From the NCBI GenBank assembly GCA_027488215.1, contig JAIYCB010000048.1:1-64000 (forward strand): DNA of 64,000 nucleotides. Reading direction: 5' to 3'. The notes below the pieces were generated by a model. It worked only from the letters and a program-made list of their open reading frames with translations. It was not told the DNA's origin and did no database searches. Below are positions 9,670 through 19,444 of the stretch, piece by piece. Made by a program: the position numbers and the translations under genes. Origin of the DNA: Comamonadaceae bacterium (lineage in GTDB: Bacteria; Pseudomonadota; Gammaproteobacteria; Burkholderiales; Burkholderiaceae_C). Numbering within the stretch: the first letter of the stretch is position 1; each line of letters starts with the position of its first letter.

Positions 9670-9732
9670 CATTCAATTGTACCAAACCACATCCCTGCTC
9701 CCGACTGGGAGAAGGATTTTAGAATTTTTGGA

Positions 9733-10629
9733 TTACTTCAATTGGGCTTTGAGCAGCTTACCTAGTTCAGATGGATTGCGTGTGACGATGAAGCCGCACT
9801 CTTCCATGATGGCCAGTTTGGCGTCAGCCGTGTCGGCACCGCCAGAGATCAAGGCACCTGCGTGGCCCATGCGCTTACCCGGAGGGGCAGTCACACCGGC
9901 GATGAAGCCCACGATGGGTTTCTTCATGTTGGCTTTGCACCACTGAGCGGCTTCGGCTTCGTCTGGACCACCGATTTCACCGATCATGATGACGGCGTCA
10001 GTGTCGGGATCGTCGTTGAAAGCCTTCATCACGTCGATGTGCTTCAAACCGTTGATCGGGTCACCACCGATACCGACGGCGCTGGACTGGCCCAGGCCGA
10101 CTTCGGTCAACATCGCCACGGCTTCATAGGTCAAAGTGCCCGAACGGGACACCACGCCAATGCGGCCTTTGCGGTGGATGTGACCGGGCATGATGCCGAT
10201 CTTGATTTCGTCAGGGGTGATCAGGCCAGGGCAGTTGGGGCCCAGCAGCAGCGTGCGCTTGCCGCCAGCCGCTTCTTTGGCTTTCATCTTGTTGCGCACT
10301 TCAAGCATGTCGCGCACTGGAATGCCTTCGGTGATGCAAATCGCCAGGTCCAGGTCGGCTTCAACGGCTTCCCAGATCGCAGCAGCAGCGCCTGCTGGGG
10401 GCACGTAGATCACCGACACGGTTGCGCCCGTTTGGGTAGCGGCTTCCTTGACGGTGGAATAGATAGGAATGTTGAAGATGGACTCGCCAGCCTTCTTGGG
10501 ATTCACACCCGCGACAAAGCAGTTCTTGCCGTTGGCGTATTCCTGACACTTTTCAGTGTGGAACTGACCGGTCTTGCCGGTGATGCCTTGGGTGATGACT
10601 TTGGTGTCTTTGTTGATGTAGATGGACAT
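9733..10629 (-). CDS. sucD: Succinyl-CoA synthetase (ADP-forming) alpha subunit
   Basis: TCA-cycle enzyme subunit that binds CoA and carries the phosphorylated histidine, working as a heterotetramer with SucC in the cytoplasm. 298 residues, normal for the family. The N-terminal CoA-binding Rossmann domain opens with the conserved [14 protein letters not shown], and the phosphohistidine region reads [11 protein letters not shown] near residue 255. AGGAACAAAC precedes the ATG. It lies 51 bases downstream of sucC in the usual sucC-sucD order. Confidence 0.97.
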   Translation of the reverse strand: MSIYINKDTKVITQGITGKTGQFHTEKCQEYANGKNCFVAGVNPKKAGESIFNIPIYSTVKEAATQTGATVSVIYVPPAGAAAAIWEAVEADLDLAICITEGIPVRDMLEVRNKMKAKEAAGGKRTLLLGPNCPGLITPDEIKIGIMPGHIHRKGRIGVVSRSGTLTYEAVAMLTEVGLGQSSAVGIGGDPINGLKHIDVMKAFNDDPDTDAVIMIGEIGGPDEAEAAQWCKANMKKPIVGFIAGVTAPPGKRMGHAGALISGGADTADAKLAIMEECGFIVTRNPSELGKLLKAQLK

Positions 10630-10680
10630 GTTTGTTCCTAATCAGTTGAGGACAGCGCTCAAGAACTGTCCCCAAAGTCA

Positions 10681-11841
<1,161 letters not shown>

Positions 11842-12035
11842 GAGGTCTTCTCTCAGAGGGGTGGTAATTCGACCGGTCTGCCAGGCTTCCCGAATTGGAG
11901 TGGACGCGTCAGCAGGCTCTGGACACTGCAGCCTTGGACTGTAGCATGTTGCAACGCACCAATCTTGGGCCTTGCGACTTACGTTGACATGACGCGAAAG
12001 AATGGATTTCTTGGAAAAGTAATCTGCAAGGTTTA

Positions 12036-12063
12036 ATTTTATCGAGGGCAAATCAAGTACCAA
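12036..12063 (-). promoter_or_regulatory. Candidate sigma-70 promoter for sucCD
   Basis: Minus strand TTGGTA (12063-12058), 16-base spacer, TAAAAT (12041-12036). An extended -10-like TGCTACAGT lies closer to sucC at about 11940-11948. Sequence match only. Confidence 0.4.
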
Positions 12064-12601
12064 GGGTTTGCAGATTCGTCAGTGATTGGCCTTGATGACC
12101 CCATCGAGGTGTCGAGCATCGATCCGTCTCACCGCAAAGATCCCGAAGCCAAGCAGGTGTGATGGCCGTGCAGCATTCGCCGCGCGTAGTCACTCCCTGC
12201 TGCAACGGCACTGAGGCGATCGCCGCTTGCGACCCTTGATCGACGCAGTCTGCTACCTCGACATTTTCCGGTCAGGTTCCCGTCAGTGAGTGGTTACTCT
12301 GACGGCGGCAATAGATGGGTGACTACGAAGCTGGCCGTGCGCCCTTGTATGAGGCTTAGGCCCTGAGCCTCAAGCGCCAAGCTGGACGGCACTGCCCTGA
12401 ACAGCTCCAACAAGCTGGAATAAGGGTTGAAAACGAAGAAGCCCTCCATGCCGTGGTGAGCGCACGCCTGGACAACTTGGCAGAGGTGCCAGCGGCGCGA
12501 CAGTGCAAAACATTGAATTGATGCTGGGCTTGTGATGCCCACTGTGTGAACCAGCGCACGGTCATTTTTTGAAACATCCCGAATACTGAAACCATTGACA
12601 G

Positions 12602-12714
12602 AGCCCTCTGGTGGCTCTCTCCAGCTGGATGTGACTCCTCAGGAGTCAGGAAAAGCAAGGTGGTTTCCCTGTTGTCACAGGGGATTCATGGGGGGAGCCT
12701 TCAGAGGGCTTTGC
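12602..12714. repeat. Imperfect inverted repeat, arms GCCCTCTG..GGCTC
   Basis: GAGCCCTCTGGTGGCTC near 12602-12618 reappears as the reverse complement AAGCCCTCTGAAGGCTC at 12698-12714, differing at about three bases, around an 80-base core with its own small hairpins. It could be a small transposable element, a 3'-end processing structure of yaeQ, or chance. Confidence 0.4.
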
Positions 12715-12727
12715 TTTGGCGCAGCCC

Positions 12728-13288
12728 TTATTTCCAGCGCACCAACTCGATGTGTACGCTGCCTTTGTCGCTGCTGAACGTAACACTGCCTTCTTGAACC
12801 GTCGCCTGCAGTTGCATGCTGCGCTCAGCCAATTTGGCCAGCTCCTGCGAGCCCTCGGTGGGCACCCGCCAGACTTGTAACTTATCCAGGCGGGTCAGCT
12901 TCGTTTCGATGCCCTTCCACCAGACTTCGGCCGCGTGGTTGAAGCAGTAGAGCAACACCTCATCGGCCTTTTGGCAGGCCTTCATGATGGGCTTGTCTTC
13001 GGGCTGACCGACCTCGATCCACATGCGGGTTTGGCCGGTGAAGTCACGCAGGCTGACGTCCGGATCGTCCGGGTCGGACAAGCCCGCACCAAAGGCCAAC
13101 TTGCCATCGCCGTTACACACCGCTTGCAGCTTATGAGCATTGATGGCCAGCGCCAGCAGACGGATCATCATGCGCTCGTCGGTCTCGCTGGGGTGACGCG
13201 CCAGTGTGAGCTGGTGGTCTTCGTAATAGCTGTGATCAATGTCAGCGATCGACAGATTGGCTTTGTAGATGGTGGATTTGAGGGCCAT
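12728..13288 (-). CDS. YaeQ family protein
   Basis: 186-residue cytoplasmic protein, full length for the YaeQ family, which has a nuclease-like PD-(D/E)XK-type fold but no settled function. Conserved pieces visible are MALKSTIYKANLSIADID at the start, HPSETDERMMIRLLA near residue 35, and GLSDPDDPDVSLRDFTG near residue 70. Starts nine bases after the purB stop, so purB and yaeQ form an operon. Confidence 0.9.
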   Translation of the reverse strand: MALKSTIYKANLSIADIDHSYYEDHQLTLARHPSETDERMMIRLLALAINAHKLQAVCNGDGKLAFGAGLSDPDDPDVSLRDFTGQTRMWIEVGQPEDKPIMKACQKADEVLLYCFNHAAEVWWKGIETKLTRLDKLQVWRVPTEGSQELAKLAERSMQLQATVQEGSVTFSSDKGSVHIELVRWK

Positions 13289-13297
13289 GTGAACCGA

Positions 13298-14698
13298 TCA
13301 AACCCGACGGGCCAACTCGGCGGCCTTGCCGACATAGCTGCCCGGTGTCATGGCCAGCAGTCGGTCCTTGTCGGCTTGGGGAATCTCCAGGCCCTGAATC
13401 AGGCCATGCAGGGCGGCAGCAGTGACTGTCTTGCCGCGGGTGACTTCTTTGAGTTGCTCATATGCGCCCTGCACGCCATAACGGCGCATCACCGTCTGGA
13501 TGGGCTCGGCCAACACTTCCCATGCGGCTTCCAGATCAGCGGCCAGTGCTTCTTCGTTCAACTCCAGCTTGTTCAAGCCGGTCATCAAGGAGGCATAAGC
13601 CAGCGCGGTGTAACCCAGGCCCACGCCCATGTTACGCAGCACCGTGGAGTCGGTCAGGTCTCGCTGCCAGCGGCTGACGGGCAGTTTTTCGCTCAGGTGC
13701 TTGAGCACGGCGTTGGCCAAGCCCAAGTTGCCTTCGGCGTTTTCAAAGTCGATCGGGTTGACCTTGTGCGGCATGGTGCTCGACCCGATTTCGCCGGCTT
13801 TGAGGCGCTGCTTGAAGTAGCCCAGGCTGACATAGCCCCAAATGTCGCGTGACAGATCAATCAAGATGGTGTTGGCGCGGGCCACGGCGTCGAACAGCTC
13901 AGCCATGTAGTCGTGCGGCTCGATCTGGATGCTGTAGGGCTGAAAGCTCAGACCCAGGCCCCACTGGCTGGCTTGCGTTTCGCTCATTTCGGGTGTTTCG
14001 ACCACTTGGCGGGCAAAGGCTTCCCAGTCAAAGTCAGGCCAGGCTGACAGGTGCGCGTTGTAGTTGCCCACCGCGCCGTTCATCTTGCCCATGAGCTGGA
14101 CGGCCGCGATGTTGTCACGGCAACCCTTCAGGCGCATCACCACGTTGGCGATTTCCTTGCCCACGGTGGTGGGGCTGGCGGTTTGGCCGTGTGTGCGGCT
14201 GAGCATGGGCACATCGGCAAAGGCGTGCGCCATCTCGCGCAGCTTGGCAATCAGTCCGTCCAGCCCCGGAAGAATGACCTGAGCGCGTGCGCCCTTGAGT
14301 TGCAGCGCATGGCTGGTGTTGTTGATGTCTTCGCTGGTGCAGGCAAAGTGTACGAATTCAGCAGCTTTTTCCAGCTCGGGGCGGTCCTTGAACTTGGACT
14401 TGATCCAGTACTCCACCGCCTTGACGTCATGGTTGGTGACCTTTTCGAACTCTTTGATGGCCACGGCATCGGCTTCGCTGAAGTTTTTTACCAGGCCAGT
14501 CAAATAAGTACGTGCCCCCGGGGTCAGGGGTTTGAATTCGGCAAATCCCGCATCGGACAAGGCAATGAACCAGGCGATTTCGACCTGAACGCGACGGTGC
14601 ATGTAGCCCTGCTCACTCATGAGTGGGCGCAGGGCTTGGAGTTTGCTGGCATAGCGGCCATCCAGCGGCGACAGGGCAGAAATGGGGGTGAAATTCAT
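13298..14698 (-). CDS. purB: Adenylosuccinate lyase
   Basis: Acts twice in purine synthesis, releasing fumarate from SAICAR and from adenylosuccinate. 466 residues, close to the 456 of E. coli PurB. The fumarase/aspartase signature GSSTMPHKVNPIDFEN is present near residue 295, with TSEDINNTSHAL and RTHGQTASPTTVGKE earlier. ATG 14698 starts the conserved MNFTPISALSPLDGRY; no strong ribosome site is seen. Divergent from the glutathione transferase gene across about 130 bases. Confidence 0.97.
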   Translation of the reverse strand: MNFTPISALSPLDGRYASKLQALRPLMSEQGYMHRRVQVEIAWFIALSDAGFAEFKPLTPGARTYLTGLVKNFSEADAVAIKEFEKVTNHDVKAVEYWIKSKFKDRPELEKAAEFVHFACTSEDINNTSHALQLKGARAQVILPGLDGLIAKLREMAHAFADVPMLSRTHGQTASPTTVGKEIANVVMRLKGCRDNIAAVQLMGKMNGAVGNYNAHLSAWPDFDWEAFARQVVETPEMSETQASQWGLGLSFQPYSIQIEPHDYMAELFDAVARANTILIDLSRDIWGYVSLGYFKQRLKAGEIGSSTMPHKVNPIDFENAEGNLGLANAVLKHLSEKLPVSRWQRDLTDSTVLRNMGVGLGYTALAYASLMTGLNKLELNEEALAADLEAAWEVLAEPIQTVMRRYGVQGAYEQLKEVTRGKTVTAAALHGLIQGLEIPQADKDRLLAMTPGSYVGKAAELARRV

Positions 14699-14826
14699 GC
14701 TCGGATTGTAATTGCCGCATTCCAGCAAGCTTCTCCCTGACACCCACCTCATTACCCATGTGGACAATCTCAAAAGGCCACCATGTGGGATCACCTAGAA
14801 TTCATCATCATTTTTACTCCCTCTCC

Positions 14827-15447
14827 ATGGCTATGAAACTCATTGGTTCCGTCACCAGTCCTTATGTTCGCAAGGTGCGCATCGTCATGGCAGAGAAAAA
14901 ACTGGACTACCAGTTCGTCACCGAAGACGTGTGGTCGGCCCAGACCCAGATCCACGTTTCGAACCCTTTGGGCAAGGTGCCCTGCTTGGTGATGGAAGGT
15001 GGTGAAGCGATGTTTGACTCTCGCGTGATTGTGGAGTACCTCGATACCTTATCCCCCGTAGGCAAACTGATTCCAACGGCAGGACGTGAACGCGCAGAAG
15101 TTAAGACCTGGGAGGCTTTGGCCGACGGCCTGCTCGATGCTGCCTTGCTGGCGCGAATGGAAGCCGTATGGACTGGGCGCGATGACAGCCAACGCAGCCA
15201 AGCCTGGATCGAGCGCCAACTCGACAAGATCCAGCACGCCCTGAGAGCCATGAGTTCCGGTTTGGGCGACAAAGCATTTTGTTCCGGTATTCACCTGAGC
15301 TTGTCCGACATCGCCGTAGGGTGCGCCGTGGCTTATCTGGATTTCCGCTTTCCGCAGATCGACTGGCGCACACCTTATCCAAACCTGCACAAGTTGCACG
15401 ACAAATTGTCGCAACGCTCCAGCTTCATCGACACCATGCCTGGTTGA
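14827..15447 (+). CDS. Glutathione S-transferase family protein
   Basis: 206-residue cytoplasmic protein with an N-terminal thioredoxin-like domain (MKLIGSVTSPYVRKVRIVM, then NPLGKVPCLVMEGGEAMFDSRVIVEYL, with the cis-Pro and Asp-Ser glutathione-binding motif) and a helical C-terminal domain. Pattern and length are closest to the YibF-like class. ATG 14827 and ATG 14833 are both possible starts. Physiological substrate unknown. It converges on the GntR gene with 27 bases between stops. Confidence 0.88.
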   Translation: MAMKLIGSVTSPYVRKVRIVMAEKKLDYQFVTEDVWSAQTQIHVSNPLGKVPCLVMEGGEAMFDSRVIVEYLDTLSPVGKLIPTAGRERAEVKTWEALADGLLDAALLARMEAVWTGRDDSQRSQAWIERQLDKIQHALRAMSSGLGDKAFCSGIHLSLSDIAVGCAVAYLDFRFPQIDWRTPYPNLHKLHDKLSQRSSFIDTMPG

Positions 15448-15474
15448 TGGCGCCAGGGACAAACTGAAGCGTTT

Positions 15475-16215
15475 TCAGTAATTCAACAAATTACGGCGCA
15501 CATTCATCAGGTGTTCGGTGGCCAACGCCTTGGCCAACACCGGGTCTCGCGACTTGATGGCTTGCAGCAAAGCGCGGTGTTCTGACTGATACGTCAAGCG
15601 CCGCTCGGGTGTGAGGCTACGTTTTTTCAGCATGCCCCACTCCCCTTGGGCGCGAGCCTGATTCATGAGTTTGAACAAACGGGCCACAAAAGCATTGTGT
15701 GCGGCACGGGCAATGATGTCGTGGAACATGCCATCCCATACCTCGAACTCTTCCACACTGGTCGCCGCTTCAGCGCGTGCGCAGCAGTTGTCCATCTGCT
15801 CAAAATCGGCCATGGTGGCATTGCCAATCACCATTTCCATGATGGCCGGCTCCAAGGCAATACGCGCCTCCATGAGCTCGGCAGGACTGGTATGCCAGGT
15901 GACCTCGGCAGAGTCGGCCACAGTGTTTTTGTTAGGAATGGCAACCGCCGCCACCTTGTCCGTGACATAAGTCCCGCTGCCCACGGTTTGGGCAATCCAT
16001 CCTTGCGCCTTCATGTCAGCCAGAACCTTGCGCACGCTGCTGCGACTGATCTGGTACTGCTCGCCAAACTCACGTTCAGTGGGCAATCGTTCACCGGCCC
16101 GCCACTGGCCGCTGTGCAACTGGTCGAGCAAGGTGGCACGAAACAGGTAAGAAGAGTCCACGGTGTGAGTTGATGGCATGAAAAACCAAATCATACCAAT
16201 GATGACCTCTTGCAT
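15475..16215 (-). CDS. GntR family transcriptional regulator, FadR/FCD type
   Basis: DNA-binding regulator with an N-terminal winged helix (LHSGQWRAGERLPTEREFGEQYQISRSSVRKVL) and a C-terminal FCD ligand domain (ARIALEPAIMEMVIG, WDGMFHDIIARAAHN) with Asp and His residues that in relatives bind a metal and a carboxylate ligand. ATG 16215 has AAGGGG just upstream; ATG 16179 would give a more family-like N-terminus. Divergent from the hydrolase and Bug receptor operon across about 245 bases, so it probably controls that operon in response to an organic acid. Confidence 0.85.
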   Translation of the reverse strand: MQEVIIGMIWFFMPSTHTVDSSYLFRATLLDQLHSGQWRAGERLPTEREFGEQYQISRSSVRKVLADMKAQGWIAQTVGSGTYVTDKVAAVAIPNKNTVADSAEVTWHTSPAELMEARIALEPAIMEMVIGNATMADFEQMDNCCARAEAATSVEEFEVWDGMFHDIIARAAHNAFVARLFKLMNQARAQGEWGMLKKRSLTPERRLTYQSEHRALLQAIKSRDPVLAKALATEHLMNVRRNLLNY

Positions 16216-16355
16216 TGATCCCCTTGCAACTCCGGGCCAATGCGCCTGAGGACCGCTGAATCCGACGAAAAATCACCTTGGTTAGGGAGTGGACATCCCA
16301 TGCACCGACCACCTTACCCCGTAAAAACCCTCACAGTGAATGTCCGGTTCGTGTC

Positions 16356-16383
16356 TTGACCACACCGTCTTACTCCGTATGAT
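16356..16383 (+). promoter_or_regulatory. Candidate sigma-70 promoter of the FAH-Bug operon
   Basis: TTGACC (16356-16361), a 16-base spacer and TATGAT (16378-16383), about 75 bases before the TTG start of the hydrolase gene. A good match to consensus, lying in the divergent region shared with the GntR gene. Confidence 0.6.
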
Positions 16384-16459
16384 GGTTTGAATTGGTTGCA
16401 CTTGAGCCCATTTTCATGGTCACGCTTCCAAGCCAGTCACACGCCTCAGGAGAAGAGTT

Positions 16460-17332
16460 TTGCGCATTGCCACATTTGTCCACAACGGAAAACGCCAAGT
16501 CGGCCAGGTTTCAGCAGACGGCCTGCAAGTCACCCCTTTTGCGCTGAGCGAATCACTGGCCCAGCGTGGCGCACAACCCATCATTGAAGCGTGGGTCGCA
16601 GGGCTGACGCTGCCTGACCTGGCAAGTGCAGCACTGGCCGTGTCTTCGGTCAAACTCGAATCGCCCCTGCCCGTGCCACGCCGCAACGTGTGGTGCGTAG
16701 GTCGCAATTACCATGCGCATGCCAAAGAGCTGCAGGCTTCCGTCTTCAAGGACAGCAACGCCGACACCAAGGCATGGCCCATCGTGTTCACCAAAGTGCC
16801 GGAGTGCGTGATTGGCCCAACAGATGACGTCAAGCTGCCCGGTGCTGCGGTCTCTGAGCAGATCGACTACGAAGCCGAGCTGGCCGTGATCATTGGTCAG
16901 GGCGGCAAGAACATCCACCAGGCCGATGCCATGAAACATGTGTTCGGCTACACCGTGGTCAATGATGTGACCGCCCGCGATGTGCAGATGCGCCACCAGC
17001 AATGGGACATGGGCAAATCGTTTGACACTTTTTGCCCCATGGGACCATGGATCGTGACCGCAGATGAAATCGATGGCCGCAAGACCCGTGTTCGTTGCTG
17101 GGTGAACGGCGAGTTGCGCCAAGACGGCCCCACGGAGAACATGATTTTCGACATCCCCACGCTGATTGAGACCATTTCACGAGGCATCACCCTCTACCCC
17201 GGCGACATCATTGCCACCGGCACACCGGCTGGCGTGGGCATGGGTCTGAACCCACCGCGCTACATCACGAAGGGCGATGTGATCCGCGTCGAAATCGATG
17301 GTGTAGGTCAAATCGAAAACCGTTTTGTTTGA
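16460..17332 (+). CDS. Fumarylacetoacetate hydrolase (FAH) family protein
   Basis: 290-residue enzyme of the FAH superfamily, which hydrolyses or decarboxylates C-C bonds of 2-oxo acids in aromatic and sugar-acid breakdown. The catalytic domain begins near residue 70 (NVWCVGRNYHAHAKEL). Metal ligands are visible in DYEAELAVIIG and in VVNDVTARDVQ; the C-terminus has GDIIATGTPAGVGMG. The start codon is TTG 16460, chosen because AGGAG lies six to seven bases upstream and no ATG fits. First gene of an operon with two Bug receptors. Exact substrate unknown. Confidence 0.9.
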   Translation: MRIATFVHNGKRQVGQVSADGLQVTPFALSESLAQRGAQPIIEAWVAGLTLPDLASAALAVSSVKLESPLPVPRRNVWCVGRNYHAHAKELQASVFKDSNADTKAWPIVFTKVPECVIGPTDDVKLPGAAVSEQIDYEAELAVIIGQGGKNIHQADAMKHVFGYTVVNDVTARDVQMRHQQWDMGKSFDTFCPMGPWIVTADEIDGRKTRVRCWVNGELRQDGPTENMIFDIPTLIETISRGITLYPGDIIATGTPAGVGMGLNPPRYITKGDVIRVEIDGVGQIENRFV

Positions 17333-17389
17333 GCCGCCCAAAGTGGACAAGGCATTAACCTGCCCTGAAACTGGAAAAAGAGACCGAGC

Positions 17390-18364
17390 ATGAAAAAGCA
17401 TCCATGGATTCAAATCGCTTTGTGCACCGCATTGGCCTGCACAGGCCTGAGCGCTTTGGCACAAAGCTACCCCAGCAAACCCATCACCATGGTGGTGCCT
17501 TTCCCACCGGGTGGCGTGGCCGACACGGTAGGACGTCCTGTGGCCGAAGCCATGTCACGCCACCTCAAGCAAAGCATCGTGGTGGAAAACAAGGGCGGTG
17601 CGGGTGGCGGCATCGGCATGGCGCAAGTCGCCAAATCCAAAGGCGATGGCTACACCGTGCTGATGTCCTTGTCTTCGTTGGTAGTTTTGCCGGAAGCAGA
17701 CAAGATCCTCAAGCGCGCCCCCATGTATGAAATAAACCAGCTCAAACCCATTGCCCGCTTCACGGCAGACCCGACGGTGCTGGTGGTGCGAGCCGACAGC
17801 CCCTGGAAAACCTACGCTGACTTCATCGCTCATGCCAGGACCAACCCCGGACGCATCAGCTTTGGCTCGTCCGGCAACTACGGCACCATGCATGTACCGA
17901 TGGAGCAACTCAAGGCCGCCACCTCGACCTTCATGTTGCATGTGCCTTACACGGGTGCAGGTCCTGCAGTCTTGTCTCTGCTGGGCGGGCAAATTGAAGC
18001 GCTTTCCACGGGCCCTGCCAGCGTGAAACAACACATCGCCTCTGGCCGTTTGCGCGCCCTGGCGCACTGGGGTGAGGGACGCTTGGCCAGCCTGCCAGAA
18101 GTCCCGAGCCTCAAGGAATTGGGGGTGCCGATCCAATACTCACAGTGGGCGGGTCTTTTTGTACCTGCCGACACGCCATCATCTGTGGTCGACAGCTTGC
18201 GCCAAGCCGCTCGATTTGCGGCACAAGACGCCCGTGCTGTAAGTGCCTTGACGGCTGCAGGCACCTCCTTCATGTACCAGGACGCACCCGAATTCGAGCG
18301 TTTTGTGCAGGCTGACGCCAAGGAAATGAGCGCCTTGGTCAAACGCATCGGCAAGGTCGATTGA
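17390..18364 (+). CDS. Bug-family tripartite tricarboxylate transporter receptor (1)
   Basis: 324-residue periplasmic solute receptor of the TctC/Bug family. It has a Sec signal peptide (cut near ALAQ, residue 25) followed by the family opening SYPSKPITMVVPFPPGG with the glycine-rich ligand loop. Bug receptors bind carboxylated compounds. No TctA/TctB membrane genes are nearby, which is usual for the many orphan Bug genes of Burkholderiales. It follows the FAH-family gene by 57 bases. Confidence 0.9.
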   Translation: MKKHPWIQIALCTALACTGLSALAQSYPSKPITMVVPFPPGGVADTVGRPVAEAMSRHLKQSIVVENKGGAGGGIGMAQVAKSKGDGYTVLMSLSSLVVLPEADKILKRAPMYEINQLKPIARFTADPTVLVVRADSPWKTYADFIAHARTNPGRISFGSSGNYGTMHVPMEQLKAATSTFMLHVPYTGAGPAVLSLLGGQIEALSTGPASVKQHIASGRLRALAHWGEGRLASLPEVPSLKELGVPIQYSQWAGLFVPADTPSSVVDSLRQAARFAAQDARAVSALTAAGTSFMYQDAPEFERFVQADAKEMSALVKRIGKVD

Positions 18365-18429
18365 CCCCACGAGTGACGCGTTCTGAGCCTGACCCTTCCC
18401 TGCCTACTACAACCTAACGGAGACACCCT

Positions 18430-19401
18430 ATGTCCATCTTGAGCAAAACCCTGAAATACAGCGCTTTGACTTTGGCACTGGCTTGCGGCCTGGCCCATGC
18501 ACAGAGCTATCCGAACCGTCCCGTAAAAATCGTGGTGCCTTTTGCCGCAGGCGGCCCCGCCGACAACTACGCCCGCTTTGTGGCGCAACGCTTGACTGAC
18601 GAGCTCAAACAATCCTTTGTGATCGATAACAAGCCGGGCGCTGGTTCCATCATCGGCACCGACCTGGTGGCCAAATCAGCAGCCGATGGCTACACGCTGC
18701 TCATGATGTCCAACACCCACACGGTGAACGAATCCTTGATCCCCACCAAACCGTTTGCATTGATGCGTGATTTTGTGGGCATCGCCCCCATCAATTATTC
18801 CGCGCTCTTGTTGGTGGCTCACCCTTCTGTGCCTGTTAAAAATGTGGCTGAACTGGTGGCATTGGCCAAATCCAGGCCCGGCAAGATCAATTACGCGTCA
18901 TCGGGCAACGGCACGCCTTACCACATGGCGGGCGAGCTGTTCAAATTCATGGCGGGCATCGACATGACCCATGTGCCCTACAAAGGCAGCTCAGGCGCAC
19001 GCACAGACATCGTGGGTGGACAGGTGGACGTGATGTTCGATGCCGAGACGACCATGGTGACTTTGTCACGCGATGGAAAGGTCCGGGCCTTGGCCAGCAC
19101 CGGTTTGACCCGCTCAAGCAACCTGCCAGATTTAGCGACCGTCCATGAGTCCGGTGTCCCCCGGTTTGAAGCCAGCATCTGGCTGGGCCTGATGGCACCC
19201 AAAGGCACCCCCGCCGATGTGGTGAACAAACTCAACGCCGAAGTGCGCAAAATCGTAAACAACCCGGAAGTCAGAGCCGCCTGGGCAAAGCAGGGTGCAG
19301 TGCCCATGTCGATGACCGTGCCCGAATTTGACCAGTACCTGAACGCTGACATTGCCAAATGGGCCAACATCGTCAAAATCTCGGGCGCCAAGCCGGACTG
19401 A
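18430..19401 (+). CDS. Bug-family tripartite tricarboxylate transporter receptor (2)
   Basis: 323 residues, same family and layout as the preceding gene: signal peptide ending near AHAQ, then SYPNRPVKIVVPFAAGGPADN. The two receptors are clearly divergent copies rather than a recent duplication. It starts 65 bases after the first receptor gene, with a run of CGGAGACACC just before the ATG. Probably recognises a related organic acid; ligand unknown. Confidence 0.9.
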   Translation: MSILSKTLKYSALTLALACGLAHAQSYPNRPVKIVVPFAAGGPADNYARFVAQRLTDELKQSFVIDNKPGAGSIIGTDLVAKSAADGYTLLMMSNTHTVNESLIPTKPFALMRDFVGIAPINYSALLLVAHPSVPVKNVAELVALAKSRPGKINYASSGNGTPYHMAGELFKFMAGIDMTHVPYKGSSGARTDIVGGQVDVMFDAETTMVTLSRDGKVRALASTGLTRSSNLPDLATVHESGVPRFEASIWLGLMAPKGTPADVVNKLNAEVRKIVNNPEVRAAWAKQGAVPMSMTVPEFDQYLNADIAKWANIVKISGAKPD

Positions 19402-19444
19402 AGCGTTTCAACGGCCACTTCGGCCCCTTAATGGAAAACACAAC

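Larger units (their letters stand above)
11842..12727. other. Gene-free stretch between sucC and yaeQ
   Basis: 886 bases with no convincing gene. The part next to sucC is its leader and promoter. Between about 12100 and 12560 every frame is short and none resembles a family I know; the sequence has the base composition of coding DNA and may be decayed coding sequence. The last 130 bases before yaeQ hold several small inverted repeats (AGAGCC/GGCTCT, GACTCC/GGAGTC, CCCTGT/ACAGGG). Confidence 0.6.

Noticed and set aside
9589..9732. yybP-ykoY manganese riboswitch before the TerC-family gene
   Set aside because: The leader is too short and lacks the conserved loops; only a simple terminator hairpin is seen.
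12294..12658. Open frames in the sucC-yaeQ gap
   Set aside because: Short, overlapping, no ribosome site, and no recognised domain.
16190..16383. Paired GTATGAT motifs as a GntR operator
   Set aside because: The plus copy is part of a good promoter -10 element, so the pairing is probably coincidental.
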